Below, piece after piece: positions 8,371 through 17,897 of a stretch of DNA of 25,867 nt (its first letter is position 1; each line of letters begins with the position of its first letter). The stretch is from the NCBI GenBank assembly GCA_009602735.1, contig WELA01007312.1, forward strand, positions 672 to 26,538, given 5' to 3'. This stretch comes from Mesotaenium endlicherianum (Eukaryota; Streptophyta; Zygnematophyceae; Zygnematales; Mesotaeniaceae). The notes under the pieces are model-generated. The model did no database searches, had not been told where the DNA came from, and saw only the letters and a list, made by a program, of their open reading frames with translations. The position numbers were made by a program, and so were the translations under genes.

Positions 8371-9470
8371 AGATATTTTTTGTGCCCCATTTTTTTTGAA
8401 CCCATGTGCAGTAGCAACAGCTTCTTTCAGCTTATTTCAAAGGCTACATATGCTTCTTTTTATACTTTGTGTGCGTGGCACTTGTTGCTGCTGCTATCTT
8501 CTTGCTGCTGTTATTTGTTGTTGAGTGCTGTTATTGTGTGCTACTGCTGTGCCATCGCTGCCATTGATTTGTGCTTCATACTATTGCTGCTATTCGTTGC
8601 TGTCCTAGGCTGTTGTTTTCATTTTAGTGCTGGTCTTGTGCTTACTTATTTGTTTTTTGTAAGTATTGAATATGAAGTGTTTAATTTAGTATGCACTGGA
8701 TCTGTGTTGCTTAGATGTCATTGTCTGTTAAGTTTTGCTTAATCTGCTGCTAATCGTGCACACACATTTGTGACACTTATGAAGAATTCATTAAATGTAC
8801 TGGTTTTTATTGCCTGCAAGGCTGCAGCCTATTAATGTACCACCTCTAACTTGTAAGTTGTAACATAATAAGTAGTTAGGGTTGCATTGCTTTCAGTGTA
8901 TCCTGAACTTTATAATGACTTATTAGTTGCAATAGCAGCAGCTTCTTTCAGCTTATTTCCGTAAGTGTTGCTAAATTGTGATTGATCATTGAACTTGTGA
9001 TTGAAGCCTTTGTGTGAGCAAGTTGTCGTACATTTCAAATTTTAACAGCAACTGCCAATATAGCAATGTTTGAGATTATACATAATGATGACGATTCAAT
9101 TAATTTGTTACATCTTCAAAACCTAGTGCTTTAATAAGTAGTGGGATCATGTATGCAGAAATTTCTGAGTTATGAAGTGAGCGCATTTAGTGAGTTATCA
9201 TGTATGAAGTATGCTAGATTGTAGATAAATTATGAGTGTTGCAAGTTTTCTATGCCATGAAGAAATTAACAAGTTACAACGCATTCCATTGCTTTGAAGC
9301 TCCTACCTTTGATAAAGGTAATGTGCAATGGAATGTGGAATAAAGTTTGTAGTACCCAGATGCATGTAATGGGTGTAATGGCAAATCATAGACTATCTAA
9401 AGACTAAATCTGAAATTACCGTGTACATATGTAATAAATATATTGTACATTATTTGTCCTCAAATGTTAC
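8371..9470. other. AT-rich spacer without recognisable gene
   Basis: No gene is recognised. The stretch holds TGCTGCTG-rich sequence (8475-8620), a 21-base direct repeat (8418-8438 and 8939-8959) and a nested palindrome at 9282-9335. An open frame at 8380-8742 encodes only Leu/Cys-rich repeat-derived sequence and is not called. The segment may include the 3' flank or end of the hAT element. Confidence 0.5.
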
Positions 9471-9816
9471 TAGGTGGGCAAGATACTAGTTCAAGACCCA
9501 AGTGAAGCCAAAGTGTCGCAACAAGTTGCTTCGTCGAGACTGGACATCCGCTTTGTTGAGTTTTTTGAAACTGCCGAAGAGCGTGCACAGCCGCTAACAT
9601 GGCCGCGCCGAACGTGCACGCAAATTGGTCTTACGCCTACGTGTACACACACGAAAACTTTATTTGAGAGTAAATACAAAAAAGCAAAACCGACAGGTAA
9701 ATAGATCGGGATCGACCAATAAGTCAAATTCAATGTCGTATACACATATTTAGCGAATACGTCGTATTCACGCGTATAATCCGCACCCGACCGACCTATA
9801 TGCACGTATCCCATAA

Positions 9817-10578
9817 CTAGGCCACTACTCCTCCCTTGGCGCCCTTGCGCTCCGCTTGCGTTGCAGCCTCCACAACCTCAATCTGCTCCCCCTACAAACA
9901 CACATCATAGACGCTGCGCTGGTGCTCCTTCGTGAGGGCAAGCTGATAGTTAAAAGCGGCACACAAAGAGGAAGATGCAGAGAAAGCATGAATGAACTTG
10001 ACGCAAGCAGCGGTGACCTCCACGTACATGCCGTTGTCCTCACGCAATTGCCAAAAACGCTCATACGCCATGTTACGGGTCTCACGGGGCATACGCATGA
10101 AGTCACCCATCTCATCCTGGCGCGCCCTGTTGTTAGCAAGAAATCGCTGGCAAAACATCTGCATCAATGCATCAATGCGATCAAGCAAAGCACCAGGAGC
10201 AGGGCCATGGAGGGGAAGGACAATGCCGAGTATAGCCTGCTGCTGTGGTTGCTGGGCAAGGCAAGTGTGACGATCCTCAACGCGGGCCGCAAACACCTGC
10301 ATTGGGGTGGCGTACGCAGGAAGAGCTAGCTCCACTAGATCTGCCTCCTCTGGGCCTCCTGCTCCCCCCCCGACCAACGCAAGCTTCCCCTCCACCCCGA
10401 CTCCTGGCAGGGGCTCTTGACCTAAGCCCCCTAAACCCAACCCAGCAGCAGCAACGGCAGCTGCCGCCGCGGTTGCATCCAAGCCGGCAGCTACAGCAGC
10501 AGCTGTTGCGGCAGCCGCAGCTTCCGGAGCGAGTGGAACACTTCCAGGAGGGGCATCAACCATGGGAAAGATACCCAC
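9817..10578 (-). CDS. Unrecognised Ala-rich protein, with in-frame TAG near its C-terminus
   Basis: A 228-codon minus-strand frame runs from ATG at 10578 to TAG at 9892-9894. After a short start, residues about 18-50 are almost pure Ala/Gly. A soluble, charged half follows with ALLDRIDALMQMFCQRFLAN and then RQDEMGDFMRMPRETRNMAY, probably helical. No signal peptide or membrane segment is seen. Past the TAG the same frame stays open for 24 Glu/Lys/Ala-rich codons (GEQIEVVEAATQAERKGAKG) to a second TAG at 9817, so the first stop may be recent or the TAG may end a small intron (TTTGTAG). I do not recognise the family. A weakly similar LDxxIDA...MP stretch occurs in the minus-strand frame at 11907-12311. 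It could be a transposon accessory gene or a host gene. Confidence 0.5.
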
Positions 10579-10739
10579 ACCGTCCCCAGGAACAGCTAGC
10601 AGAGGAGCATCGAGAATCGTGTGGATGATATCTAGTCTGAAACTGGAGTAAATCAGTTCATTATTTATTTAATTAATTGCATACATAAAAAAAACCCTAA
10701 ATAAGTATTATGTCAACATACTCACATGTGCGAGTTTGT

Positions 10740-11340
10740 CTAAATGAATGTATGTCGATATAATGCGAGTTTACTTACTTTGTCAAAAAGGTCAGCAGGA
10801 TGACTTTTGTATCATGAGTGTAGTTTGCTCACTTTGTTGAAAAGGTCAGCAAGATAACTTTTGTATCATAGTATAGTTGGCTGACATTTATATACCAGTT
10901 ATATATAGGACATAGTATCAGTAGGTTGATATGTAGTAAGCTCGTATAATGTAGTTATTATACTTGGACTTAGTATGCTGAGGATAGATATATGCATATA
11001 GATAATTATTTGTAGACTGGCACATGTGACCGTAGTATACTAAAAGTCGGGAGGTCAATTGAGATTCGGAAAACCATTGTCCTACCAGTGTGGTTAACTC
11101 CTGGTAGGCGGAGCCGTCGTCAGTCAACTGAACAGTTAGGACCTAAGTCAACCGACCAATTAATATGGTCGTTATACCTAGGTCCGTGGGTCCCAACTTA
11201 ACGGGTGTCTCACGAAACGGCGCACCTTGCGCCGTGGTCAATCAGGTGGTCACTAGGCACATAGCAGGCTGGGATCTCGTGGTCCCTCATTCTGGACAGT
11301 AGGCTTCAGAGTCGGATTTTCTACTTGCAAGTCATGTGTG
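10740..11340 (+). repeat. Diverged copy of the terminal-repeat family
   Basis: The clearest match is at about 11085-11150, where CCTACCAGTGTGGTTAACTC, TAGGCGGAGCC and GAACAGTTAGG parallel 285-345 and 15205-15260 in the same orientation. Upstream, GTCAGCAGGATGAC and GTCAGCAAGAT at 10790-10860 recall the GTCAGCTTGCTGAC segment. The remainder is too diverged to place limits by eye. Confidence 0.5.
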
Positions 11341-11906
11341 CACTTTTGGATTTGTTATTATGACCAGCTTTCACAGAAATTGACATGGCGTCTTCGTCTG
11401 TTTTATCAAATGGCGCTAACTAGGACTTTTCGAAAAGGTCTCGTCACGATGCGTCCGTTGCCATTAAGTGTGCTCAATTTGGAGTAGTATTGACAAACTA
11501 TGCCCTTTGACATTTTGGGGTCACATAGCGAACAGATTCCATGGTTTTGCACCTAAGCCAGTGGGATGTGTTCTAGCTAAGCTACATTATGGTCATCTGA
11601 ATGAGAGCGCCTTTGCTATTCTGTCCCCTGATGATGTGTATGTGCTCATACATTCTTGTATGCCTGGTAGGCAAGAGGCCATGAGTTTCTAAAAGAGAAG
11701 CTCTAGTCCTCAAGCTCGCCTCATTCTTGTGCCTTGTGTTAGTGTGCAACTATGGCACACTACGATGATTGAGTCAAGGGGTATAGATGAGTAAACGAGA
11801 TTCATTATAAGGGCAAAGATTGCTCCCTCATTTTACACGCTTCCACCTATCTCTGATCTTATATATTTAAATGAAATATATTTATCTTGCATAAGCAAGA
11901 TTCACT
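11341..11906. other. Spacer without recognisable gene
   Basis: A 74-codon frame at 11468-11692 has no motif that I recognise, and no splice or start context supports it. Otherwise nothing stands out. Confidence 0.4.
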
Positions 11907-12559
11907 TCAAAAACGCTGGTACAGCAACAAAGCCTCCTCCCCAAGGTGCGTGGGCATTGTGTGGAAATAGTCATTACGCGACAATCGTTGGTTATGGGCA
12001 CGCAACATGGCAATAGATGCATCAATCTTAGAGTCGAGTGCGAGCAATGACATGCCATCAGAATGTCCCATGTAGGTCTGTTGCAAAGACGAAGAGCTAG
12101 CCATGGCCGTAGAAGCCATCCCTATCTCTAGGTGCTCATGCAATAACACATTTGAATCAAGCAAGTAGAATGGCGCAGCTGGATGCAAAGCAGGTGGCTC
12201 TATTAGCGGTGCAAAAGGTAGTATCTCAGCAAGCTCAAAACATTCAGAGGGCGTAGAAAGAGACAAGTCCGGTAGCTCAAACGGTGTAACAATCGAATCA
12301 GGAAGTAACAAAAATGGAGAAACACAGGTGGCACAGTCTCCGGTAGATCCTCCTGCTGGTACGCAAGTCCACTCCGCGTGCAGCTAGGAGTCGGAAGCAT
12401 GCAATCTTGCAAGGGCAGAGGGTAGGTTACACTCCACCTGGTGATAATGTTTAGGATGTGCTCTTCGTCGGGTGGAGCGCCTCCAGACCTTTCTAGCAAA
12501 ATCGGCGATCCACGGACGTGGTAGACTCCTCCTCTCTCCTTTTCCTCCCCTAACTCCAA
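11907..12559 (-). pseudogene. Broken minus-strand gene remnant, family unknown
   Basis: Two overlapping minus-strand frames, 12559-12203 and 12311-11907, appear to be pieces of one gene shifted near 12300. The upstream piece starts MELGEEKERGG and contains PILLERSGGAPPDEEHILNI and a Pro/Leu-rich tract. The downstream piece contains SLLALDSKIDASIAMLRAHN followed by RNDYFHTMP. That last part has the same spacing of conserved residues (LD..IDA, N.R, DxF..MP) as the Ala-rich protein at 9817-10578, which suggests a common family, although the match is short. Its function is unknown. Confidence 0.35.
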
Positions 12560-14246
12560 TGTCTGACGGCTGCTGTCACAACCGGCCCACTAGGGCTCGG
12601 CCCTACCAAGACGTAGAGATGGAATGTCCGCTCTTTTGAAGAGCGGATGCTACTCTACTAACGCGCCACGGATGTGTGGGTAAATGTGAGCGCTCACACA
12701 ATCCGCCGTGCACTAGTGTGGATGTGTGTGAGAGGTGTGTAAGCAATGCTAAGGCTTGGCCGGCCTCTAGTGCCTAACCCTCAAGGGATAGGTTAGCATT
12801 TGTATGTGAAAGAGGCGGAGACACAGCCGGGTCAACAACAACTAATCTAGGGTAAGCAAGAGCGAAATGAGTCGAGCTTGGGCTTGCAATGTTATGGCCA
12901 AATACTGCCTCACGAGCGTCACAATCTGCGCATCCGAAGCATGAAGGACAAGACAGACACTACTCAACAAAGTGAGAGATGTCGTGCATGTGCAATCAGC
13001 AAAGAGTACGAGGTTACAAGCTTGTGAGGTAAGCCACAAGAAAGTACAAGAAAGTACGCATGGTGTTAGCGTGCTTTCTAAGTAGCATGCTCGTGAATGT
13101 CGAAGCCCAGTGCCTACGAGATCGAACGAAACCAAACCTAATTCAAGTGACGAGTTATCGCGTCAATGTGGGGAAACAAGGACTCACTAATAATAAGCTA
13201 AAATAATGAAAAAGTCAATGGACGGACCGACCCCCTCCAATCCCTCACACACGCTCACCCGTACACTCCCTAACTCCTAACGACCCCGTGGACACATCCA
13301 CGGGATCGCCTATTGTACATGAAGGCTCAGTCACGGACACTAAAGCTCCCACTTGGTACTAGCGCCGACCCAACAAGCAAGGGGAGTTATGGGCCGACCT
13401 CCACATGCGCGGGCGGCAGCAACACATGTGGAGGAAAGAGGTATGCGCGGGATCCGGGCAGTGCCTCACAGCTGCTCAATAGCAAAACCTCGTGAGCGGA
13501 TCATAGGTCCAAGTGCTCACCCCAACTGCCTGTGAACCGAGCCTTCCTCACCTACCATCCCTAACCCAACTAACCACTAAGACCTGCCATCACCCTCCAA
13601 CCCTCCCCCCCACTGGCTGGACACTTAACGGGCTCGACAGCATCAGCTATGACAGTGCTGCCCTAGTCATCTTTGCCTATTTCCTCATCTTCTTTCTAGG
13701 CCCGCCCTCACTTGCCATGCAGAGTTCACTTGTTGACTGTGTCCACATGTTACCTTGACTCCCCATTGCATCTGCCACCACCCCGCGTCACGTATATGTT
13801 AGATGTTTTACTCTAGCAACCAGCAAATAAATGTACATATTATGTACTGCTCGCTATCATCATCCCTACAATAAATTTACCCACATTGCCAAAGTTTAAT
13901 CAGCTTATACAAACTGGGTGACTACCATTCACACTGCTGCAAGTTACTTACAGACTCTCTGGAGTCCCCCCACCAGAATGCTTTCTAACATCAGCAGCAT
14001 CCGCACTTTCAACACAGCATAGCACATCAGTCGCACAATACTGCAGCACAGCATAGCAGCGGAACATCACTGCAGCATAGCCTACCAGCGCAGAGCAGCA
14101 GATAGTAATTCATGCAATTAATTCATTGTTCATTGCGTTTCTCCCTCAACAATGGTAATGTCAATACAAATAACCTTCCTGTCCCCGCTACTGCATACCA
14201 AGGAAAACTTTTTCTATATGCCAAGTTGTCCCATACAGTTACTTAC
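12560..14246. other. Non-coding stretch, possible LTR-type sequence at its start
   Basis: At 12573 a TGTCACAACCGGCC sequence resembles the start of some plant LTRs and is followed by a 9-bp perfect hairpin (12627-12647). A second hairpin lies at 13285-13304. CAGCATAGCAG-like short repeats occur at 14005-14105. Open frames at 12842-13135, 13313-13535 and 14112-14367 lack any recognisable domain. No matching downstream LTR was found, so an LTR is only a possibility. Confidence 0.35.
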
Positions 14247-14796
14247 CTCCTTGCGATGCTCTGCTGTCAACCACACCAAGTCTGCCTGCTGCAAGGTTCA
14301 CAGCAGGTGTTGCAACTGGACTAATATCCAGCTTCTCCTGCACAAAGTCCCAAAGGCACAAGTTTAACCATTTATCAGCTAAACTGTATCACGCAATAAA
14401 ATATTATATTCTTTATGAATTTTGACATGCAATTTTGACATGCATATTTTTAAAATAGCAAATATGAACACCCCCTCACCTTCTTGTCCTTGTAGTAGGC
14501 CATCACATACTTCACGCCTTCATTCTCCAGTGCATCTTTCTCTTTCCTTCCGGTGCTGTAGGGTACCATGAACTCCAAGGAAAACGAATACTGGGCACCC
14601 GCTTTGCAATGATTGTTGCGGGGCCCAAGGCAAGTATACCATCTTCTTCCCAGAAACTATCCTCAATTTTGTTCTCCTCCAAGGTGCAATCAAGGGTGAT
14701 GTACTTGTTGTAGTCGCCATTACTTCGAGTCCCATTTTTGCACTCCAAGACATGAAGAGACAGTAGGCGTGAATATGCAACAGAACATACGCACAC
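14247..14796 (-). pseudogene. Spliced gene fragment of unknown family
   Basis: On the minus strand a block from about 14796 encodes GDYNKYITLDCTLEENKIED and FWEEDGILALGP, then after a one-base shift near 14610 continues SFSLEFMVPYSTGRKEKDAL and VKYVMAYYKDKK. It ends AAG|GTGAGG at 14480/14479. After an AT-rich intron, a TGTGCAG acceptor at 14338-14344 opens a 91-base exon (14337-14247) that reads EKLDISPVATPAVNLAAGRL and ends at GGAG|GTAAGT. Phases agree across the intron, which supports real splicing. A possible last exon lies around 14150-14205. I do not recognise the family. Upstream, the retroelement's terminal repeat at 14857 may have cut it. Confidence 0.5.
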
Positions 14797-14856
14797 CCAC
14801 AGTATAATCTGGCACTTAACACTAGATGGCCCGGTGTATCGTGCACTTTTGGGTGC

Positions 14857-15591
14857 TGTAATGAACCAGTATATTGGGTTGATATGTTATTCATTTAAAT
14901 ATAATAGTTATATAAGTTCAGTCTGCTGATCTTTAGTTAATACTAGGTCTGTTGGATTTTATATACTTAGTTTAATGACTTTGCCGGGAGCAGCAGGCTG
15001 AAGTCAATTAGGTCAGCCTGTTGACTTAGGTCAGCTTGCTGACACATTCTTTGACAGTCAGCTGACTGCCATACTCGGTAGCAGTGAACCGCCTAGTTAT
15101 GCATCTAAGTGTGGTGTGCTAGATGGGTGGCCAAATGACACCTTTAAGGTGGATGGCAATTCGGGATGATGGGAGAAGGCTGTGGATTTGGTTAGCAGAG
15201 GTCCTACCAGCGTGGTTAAACTCCTGGGTAGGCGGTGCCATCGCACTTGCCGTTGAACAGTAAACTCATTCCATGTACATATGCTAGGGTTTGCTCTCGA
15301 GTTCGGCATTCGAAAATAAGGCCAACTCTCTTGTATAGCTTACTGAGAGATATCTGAAGCTAAGGCGAGAAGCCAATGATTTGAACTGTCTTCTAACCTT
15401 GCTTATGTACGAGTTTACTGATTGCATGATTGATGCTCATTTAATTGCATTTGAATTGTGAGTGTTGTTCACTGCTAGTGTATTGTCTTGCGCTCTTAAA
15501 TCGGTTACTAGATTATACCATAAAGATTGCTCAGTGGTATGAAGATCTTTTATTAAATGTTAATCGCCTATTGGCAAGTCAATTTATTTCA
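14857..15591 (+). repeat. LTR-like terminal repeat, copy 3 (full length)
   Basis: This 735-bp repeat begins TGTAATGAA and ends ATTTCA, giving TG..CA ends like an LTR. It matches 1-673 throughout, and its outer end matches the complement of 1132-1140. It precedes the gag-like frame by about 70 bases. No direct or inverted partner lies downstream of 20145 within the window, so its status as LTR or DIRS-type terminal repeat is open. Confidence 0.7.
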
Positions 15592-15592
15592 T

Positions 15593-15604
15593 TGGTTACC
15601 AAGC
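15593..15604 (+). promoter_or_regulatory. Putative primer binding site
   Basis: TGGTTACCAAGC begins one base after the repeat's CA end, the same spacing as in the Gypsy element at 2181. It shares 8 of 12 bases with the initiator-Met primer site, so the tRNA is uncertain. DIRS elements are not thought to use a tRNA primer of this kind, so a genuine site would favour a Ty3-type left end. Confidence 0.35.
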
Positions 15605-15664
15605 AAGTTATCACAGTAGTCTTGTATGGTAAGGACTAGGTCTTAAGCTAGCAACTCTCGGGAA

Positions 15665-17060
15665 ATGGAGGGTGAGGACAATGATAACATTGTCGAAGGA
15701 CTAGACGAAAGTCGCCTCTTTGGACCCCATACCTACTTAGAAACGTTGCACGATGCAGGAGCTAAAAAGGCTGCAGAGGAGGCAGCAGCCCTTATTGCAG
15801 TAGCGACTCAGCTTGCTGAGGATGAGCGTTTAGCCAAGGAGGTAGAAAGAGGCAGAAAACAGGAGGGCCCCTGACGGAAGGACGGTGGAAGAGTAGATGG
15901 CAGAGAGGGCCAATCTCCAAAACCAACCTCCTGTTGTGCCTCCTGTTATACCTCTCCCTTAGATTTGCAGACAACTGAGTGCAACAGGCATAGCCGGAGC
16001 AGCACAATTGGGAATGCCGAAGCTGCTACTAATCGAGCTAATGTTACAGCTGCTGCGTTTGCTGGGCTACCACTTCAAAATGTAGATCTGGGAGCTTTAT
16101 TCATGCAAATGCAATCGCAAATGCGAGCATGTATCAGTCTCAACAGGAGGATAAGAGAATCATGTTAGCATTGCTGCGTGACAAAGACCAACTGGGTTCT
16201 CAAACCACTGGTGGTGGTGGCAGAGGGCCTAGTAAGCTTAAGCCAAAGCCTCTTTGTGATTATGACCCTGAGGGAAACAGAAGTAGTACCTGATCAAGTT
16301 TCTCGCTGATATTGAGCAGTGGCTGGAGAACTGCCCAAAACGGCAGGACTACAAGAAAGTCAGGCACACTGGTGCTCTACTGAAAGACAGTGCAGCAGAC
16401 TGGTGGCTGTATTGGAAAGAAGAGCGTAAGGCTCAACAACTTGGTGACCCTACTTGGGTAGAGTTTGTCGAGAAGCTGCATGAGAAGTTTGATGTTATTA
16501 ATCAAGAGGAGAAAACTATCTATGCAATGATCTCCTTGACACTGAGGTAGACCACTTCAGTTGCTGACTTTGCTCAAAAGTTCCAGGAGAATATGATGAA
16601 GCAGCTAGAATAGCTAGAGCGGTATAGGATAGCATACTTCAGGTATGGCTTGAAGTCCGAGGTCTCAGGTCATTTTGCTGTAAAGAAATATGAGAAACTG
16701 GCTAACTTGATCCAGGACGCTGATGCCTGGGATCAGCAGCAGTTCAATCACAAGCGCCATAATAATGCCTTGGTGTCTAATATTGTCAGAAAGCCTCATG
16801 GTTCTTACAATGCAATTGAAGCAGATCAGGCTGGGGACGATCAGAGTGATGAATATGAGTATGAGTATAATGCGATGCAGTCTAGAGGGAGAGGTGGATA
16901 CCCTCGAGGTGGCTATGGAAGAGGTGGTGGTAGGACTAAGCCGAGACCAGCCTCAACAAAATCTATTTGCTACCATTGTCAGCAGTTGGGCCACTACAGA
17001 GAGTAGTGTCTTAGCAAGCACCTTCCAAAAGTCGAAAGAAAGGATGAGCCTTTAAAAGAC
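15665..17060 (+). pseudogene. Gag-like protein with CCHC zinc knuckle, decayed
   Basis: A start at ATG 15665 gives an acidic, Ala-rich N-terminus (MEGEDNDNIVEGLDESRLFG) that ends at TGA 15872-15874 after 69 codons. Coding continues in other frames: a Gln/Asp-rich stretch to about 16290, then a retrotransposon-Gag domain at about 16290-16760 with ADIEQWLENCPKRQDY, LLKDSAADWWLYWKEE and FVEKLHEKFDVINQEEK. A Gly/Arg-rich tail (GRGGYPRGGYGRGGG) leads to the knuckle ICYHCQQLGHYRE, whose last Cys follows a TAG at 17004-17006. TAG codons at 16548, 16611 and 17004 are in one frame. The first lies where the window's Gypsy Gag has Gln (KQTTSV against LR-stop-TTSV). The domain is Ty3-like, not what one expects beside a tyrosine recombinase. 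Confidence 0.75.
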
Positions 17061-17342
17061 AGCAACAGTCAGTAATCCGATCTACTGACTGTGAGGATGC
17101 TATAGGTAGTGAGTCATCACTAGCTGCCCTCGTAGCATGTATTATGGGCCCTGCTAAACTGGATTCACTATGCATGCCTGGCAAATAGATAAAGAGACCA
17201 TCACCAATATAGATGTCAAGAGAGTGCACACTCTAGATGGTCTTGTTCCCCCTGGTGTCCAATATTACTTCGCTAAGTCAGGAGAACAATGCGAAAGTCA
17301 GGAAAAGTCAGTCTTCCCTATCCTACTGCATTACATGATTGC

Positions 17343-17700
17343 AGGTAGGAGGTGAGGGCATTCTTTGACGGAGGGACGTCACATACTTTTATCCAGAAGG
17401 ACTTAGTCAAGTGGCTAAAGCTGCCTACTGCCACCCAAGGGAATAGAAAAATATTCCTTGGAGATGCCTCAAGTATCCCGGGAGGAATTAAAATTGAGCC
17501 TATTGAAATCTAGTTAGGTTCTGGCATTGCATTTCTAATTGAAACGTTTACATTTGAGGTACTCAACGCTGGCTTTTATGATCTTGTATTAGGAAGGTCC
17601 TGGCTTAATAGGCATCAAACTGAAGTGTGTTGGAGCAGAGGTACAGTTAAAGTGAGAGGAGCCAGTCATGGGCAGACTAACTTGGCACCCACCAGTGCTC
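17343..17700 (+). pseudogene. Retropepsin-like aspartic protease domain
   Basis: The frame reads AFFDGGTSHTFIQKDLVKWL, then KIFLGDASSIPGG, FTFEVLNAGFYDLVLGRSWL and NRHQTEVCW. The layout matches a Ty3-type protease: catalytic Asp loop (Asp codon 17367-17369), flap region, and the ILG-x-x-WL motif before the helix. The loop is DGG where DSG or DTG is usual, which would weaken or abolish activity unless it is a family trait. One TAG (17511-17513) interrupts it at a position where Gln would fit. No methionine start is visible, so it was probably translated as part of a polyprotein with Gag. Confidence 0.75.
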
Positions 17701-17719
17701 TTCCTCTTGTCCTGTATAA

Positions 17720-17897
17720 TTGGCAAATGAAGGAAAAGAAGAGGCTTCCACGCTGAATGCAACGGAGTTCATCGAAAGCTGGAACCAGAAGGAAGACATA
17801 ATGTTATGTCTGCTGCTAAAAATGGTACCTCCTCAACCTGAAGAAGTGGTTGAGAAGATAAATTTTGAAAAGGCTCAAATTGCAGTGTACCAGAGTA
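17720..17897 (+). pseudogene. Ty3-type linker fused to DIRS-type RT segment
   Basis: This frame reads LNATEFIESWNQKEDIMLCL and then PPQPEEVVEKINFEKAQIAV. The first half aligns by position and pattern with the linker after the Gypsy protease in this window (LSALQLKRLVRKGHELLLAL). The second half matches the last RT segment of DIRS elements (xNxxKSQ... before FLG). Only about 20 codons separate the two, where an intact element would carry some 150 to 200 codons of RT including the YxDD box. This is therefore the junction or deletion point. Confidence 0.6.

Noticed and set aside
8380..8742. 120-codon Leu/Cys-rich frame that could look like a membrane protein
   Set aside because: It comes from TGCTGCTG- and T-rich sequence of the kind also seen in the hAT intron, and has no start context or homology.
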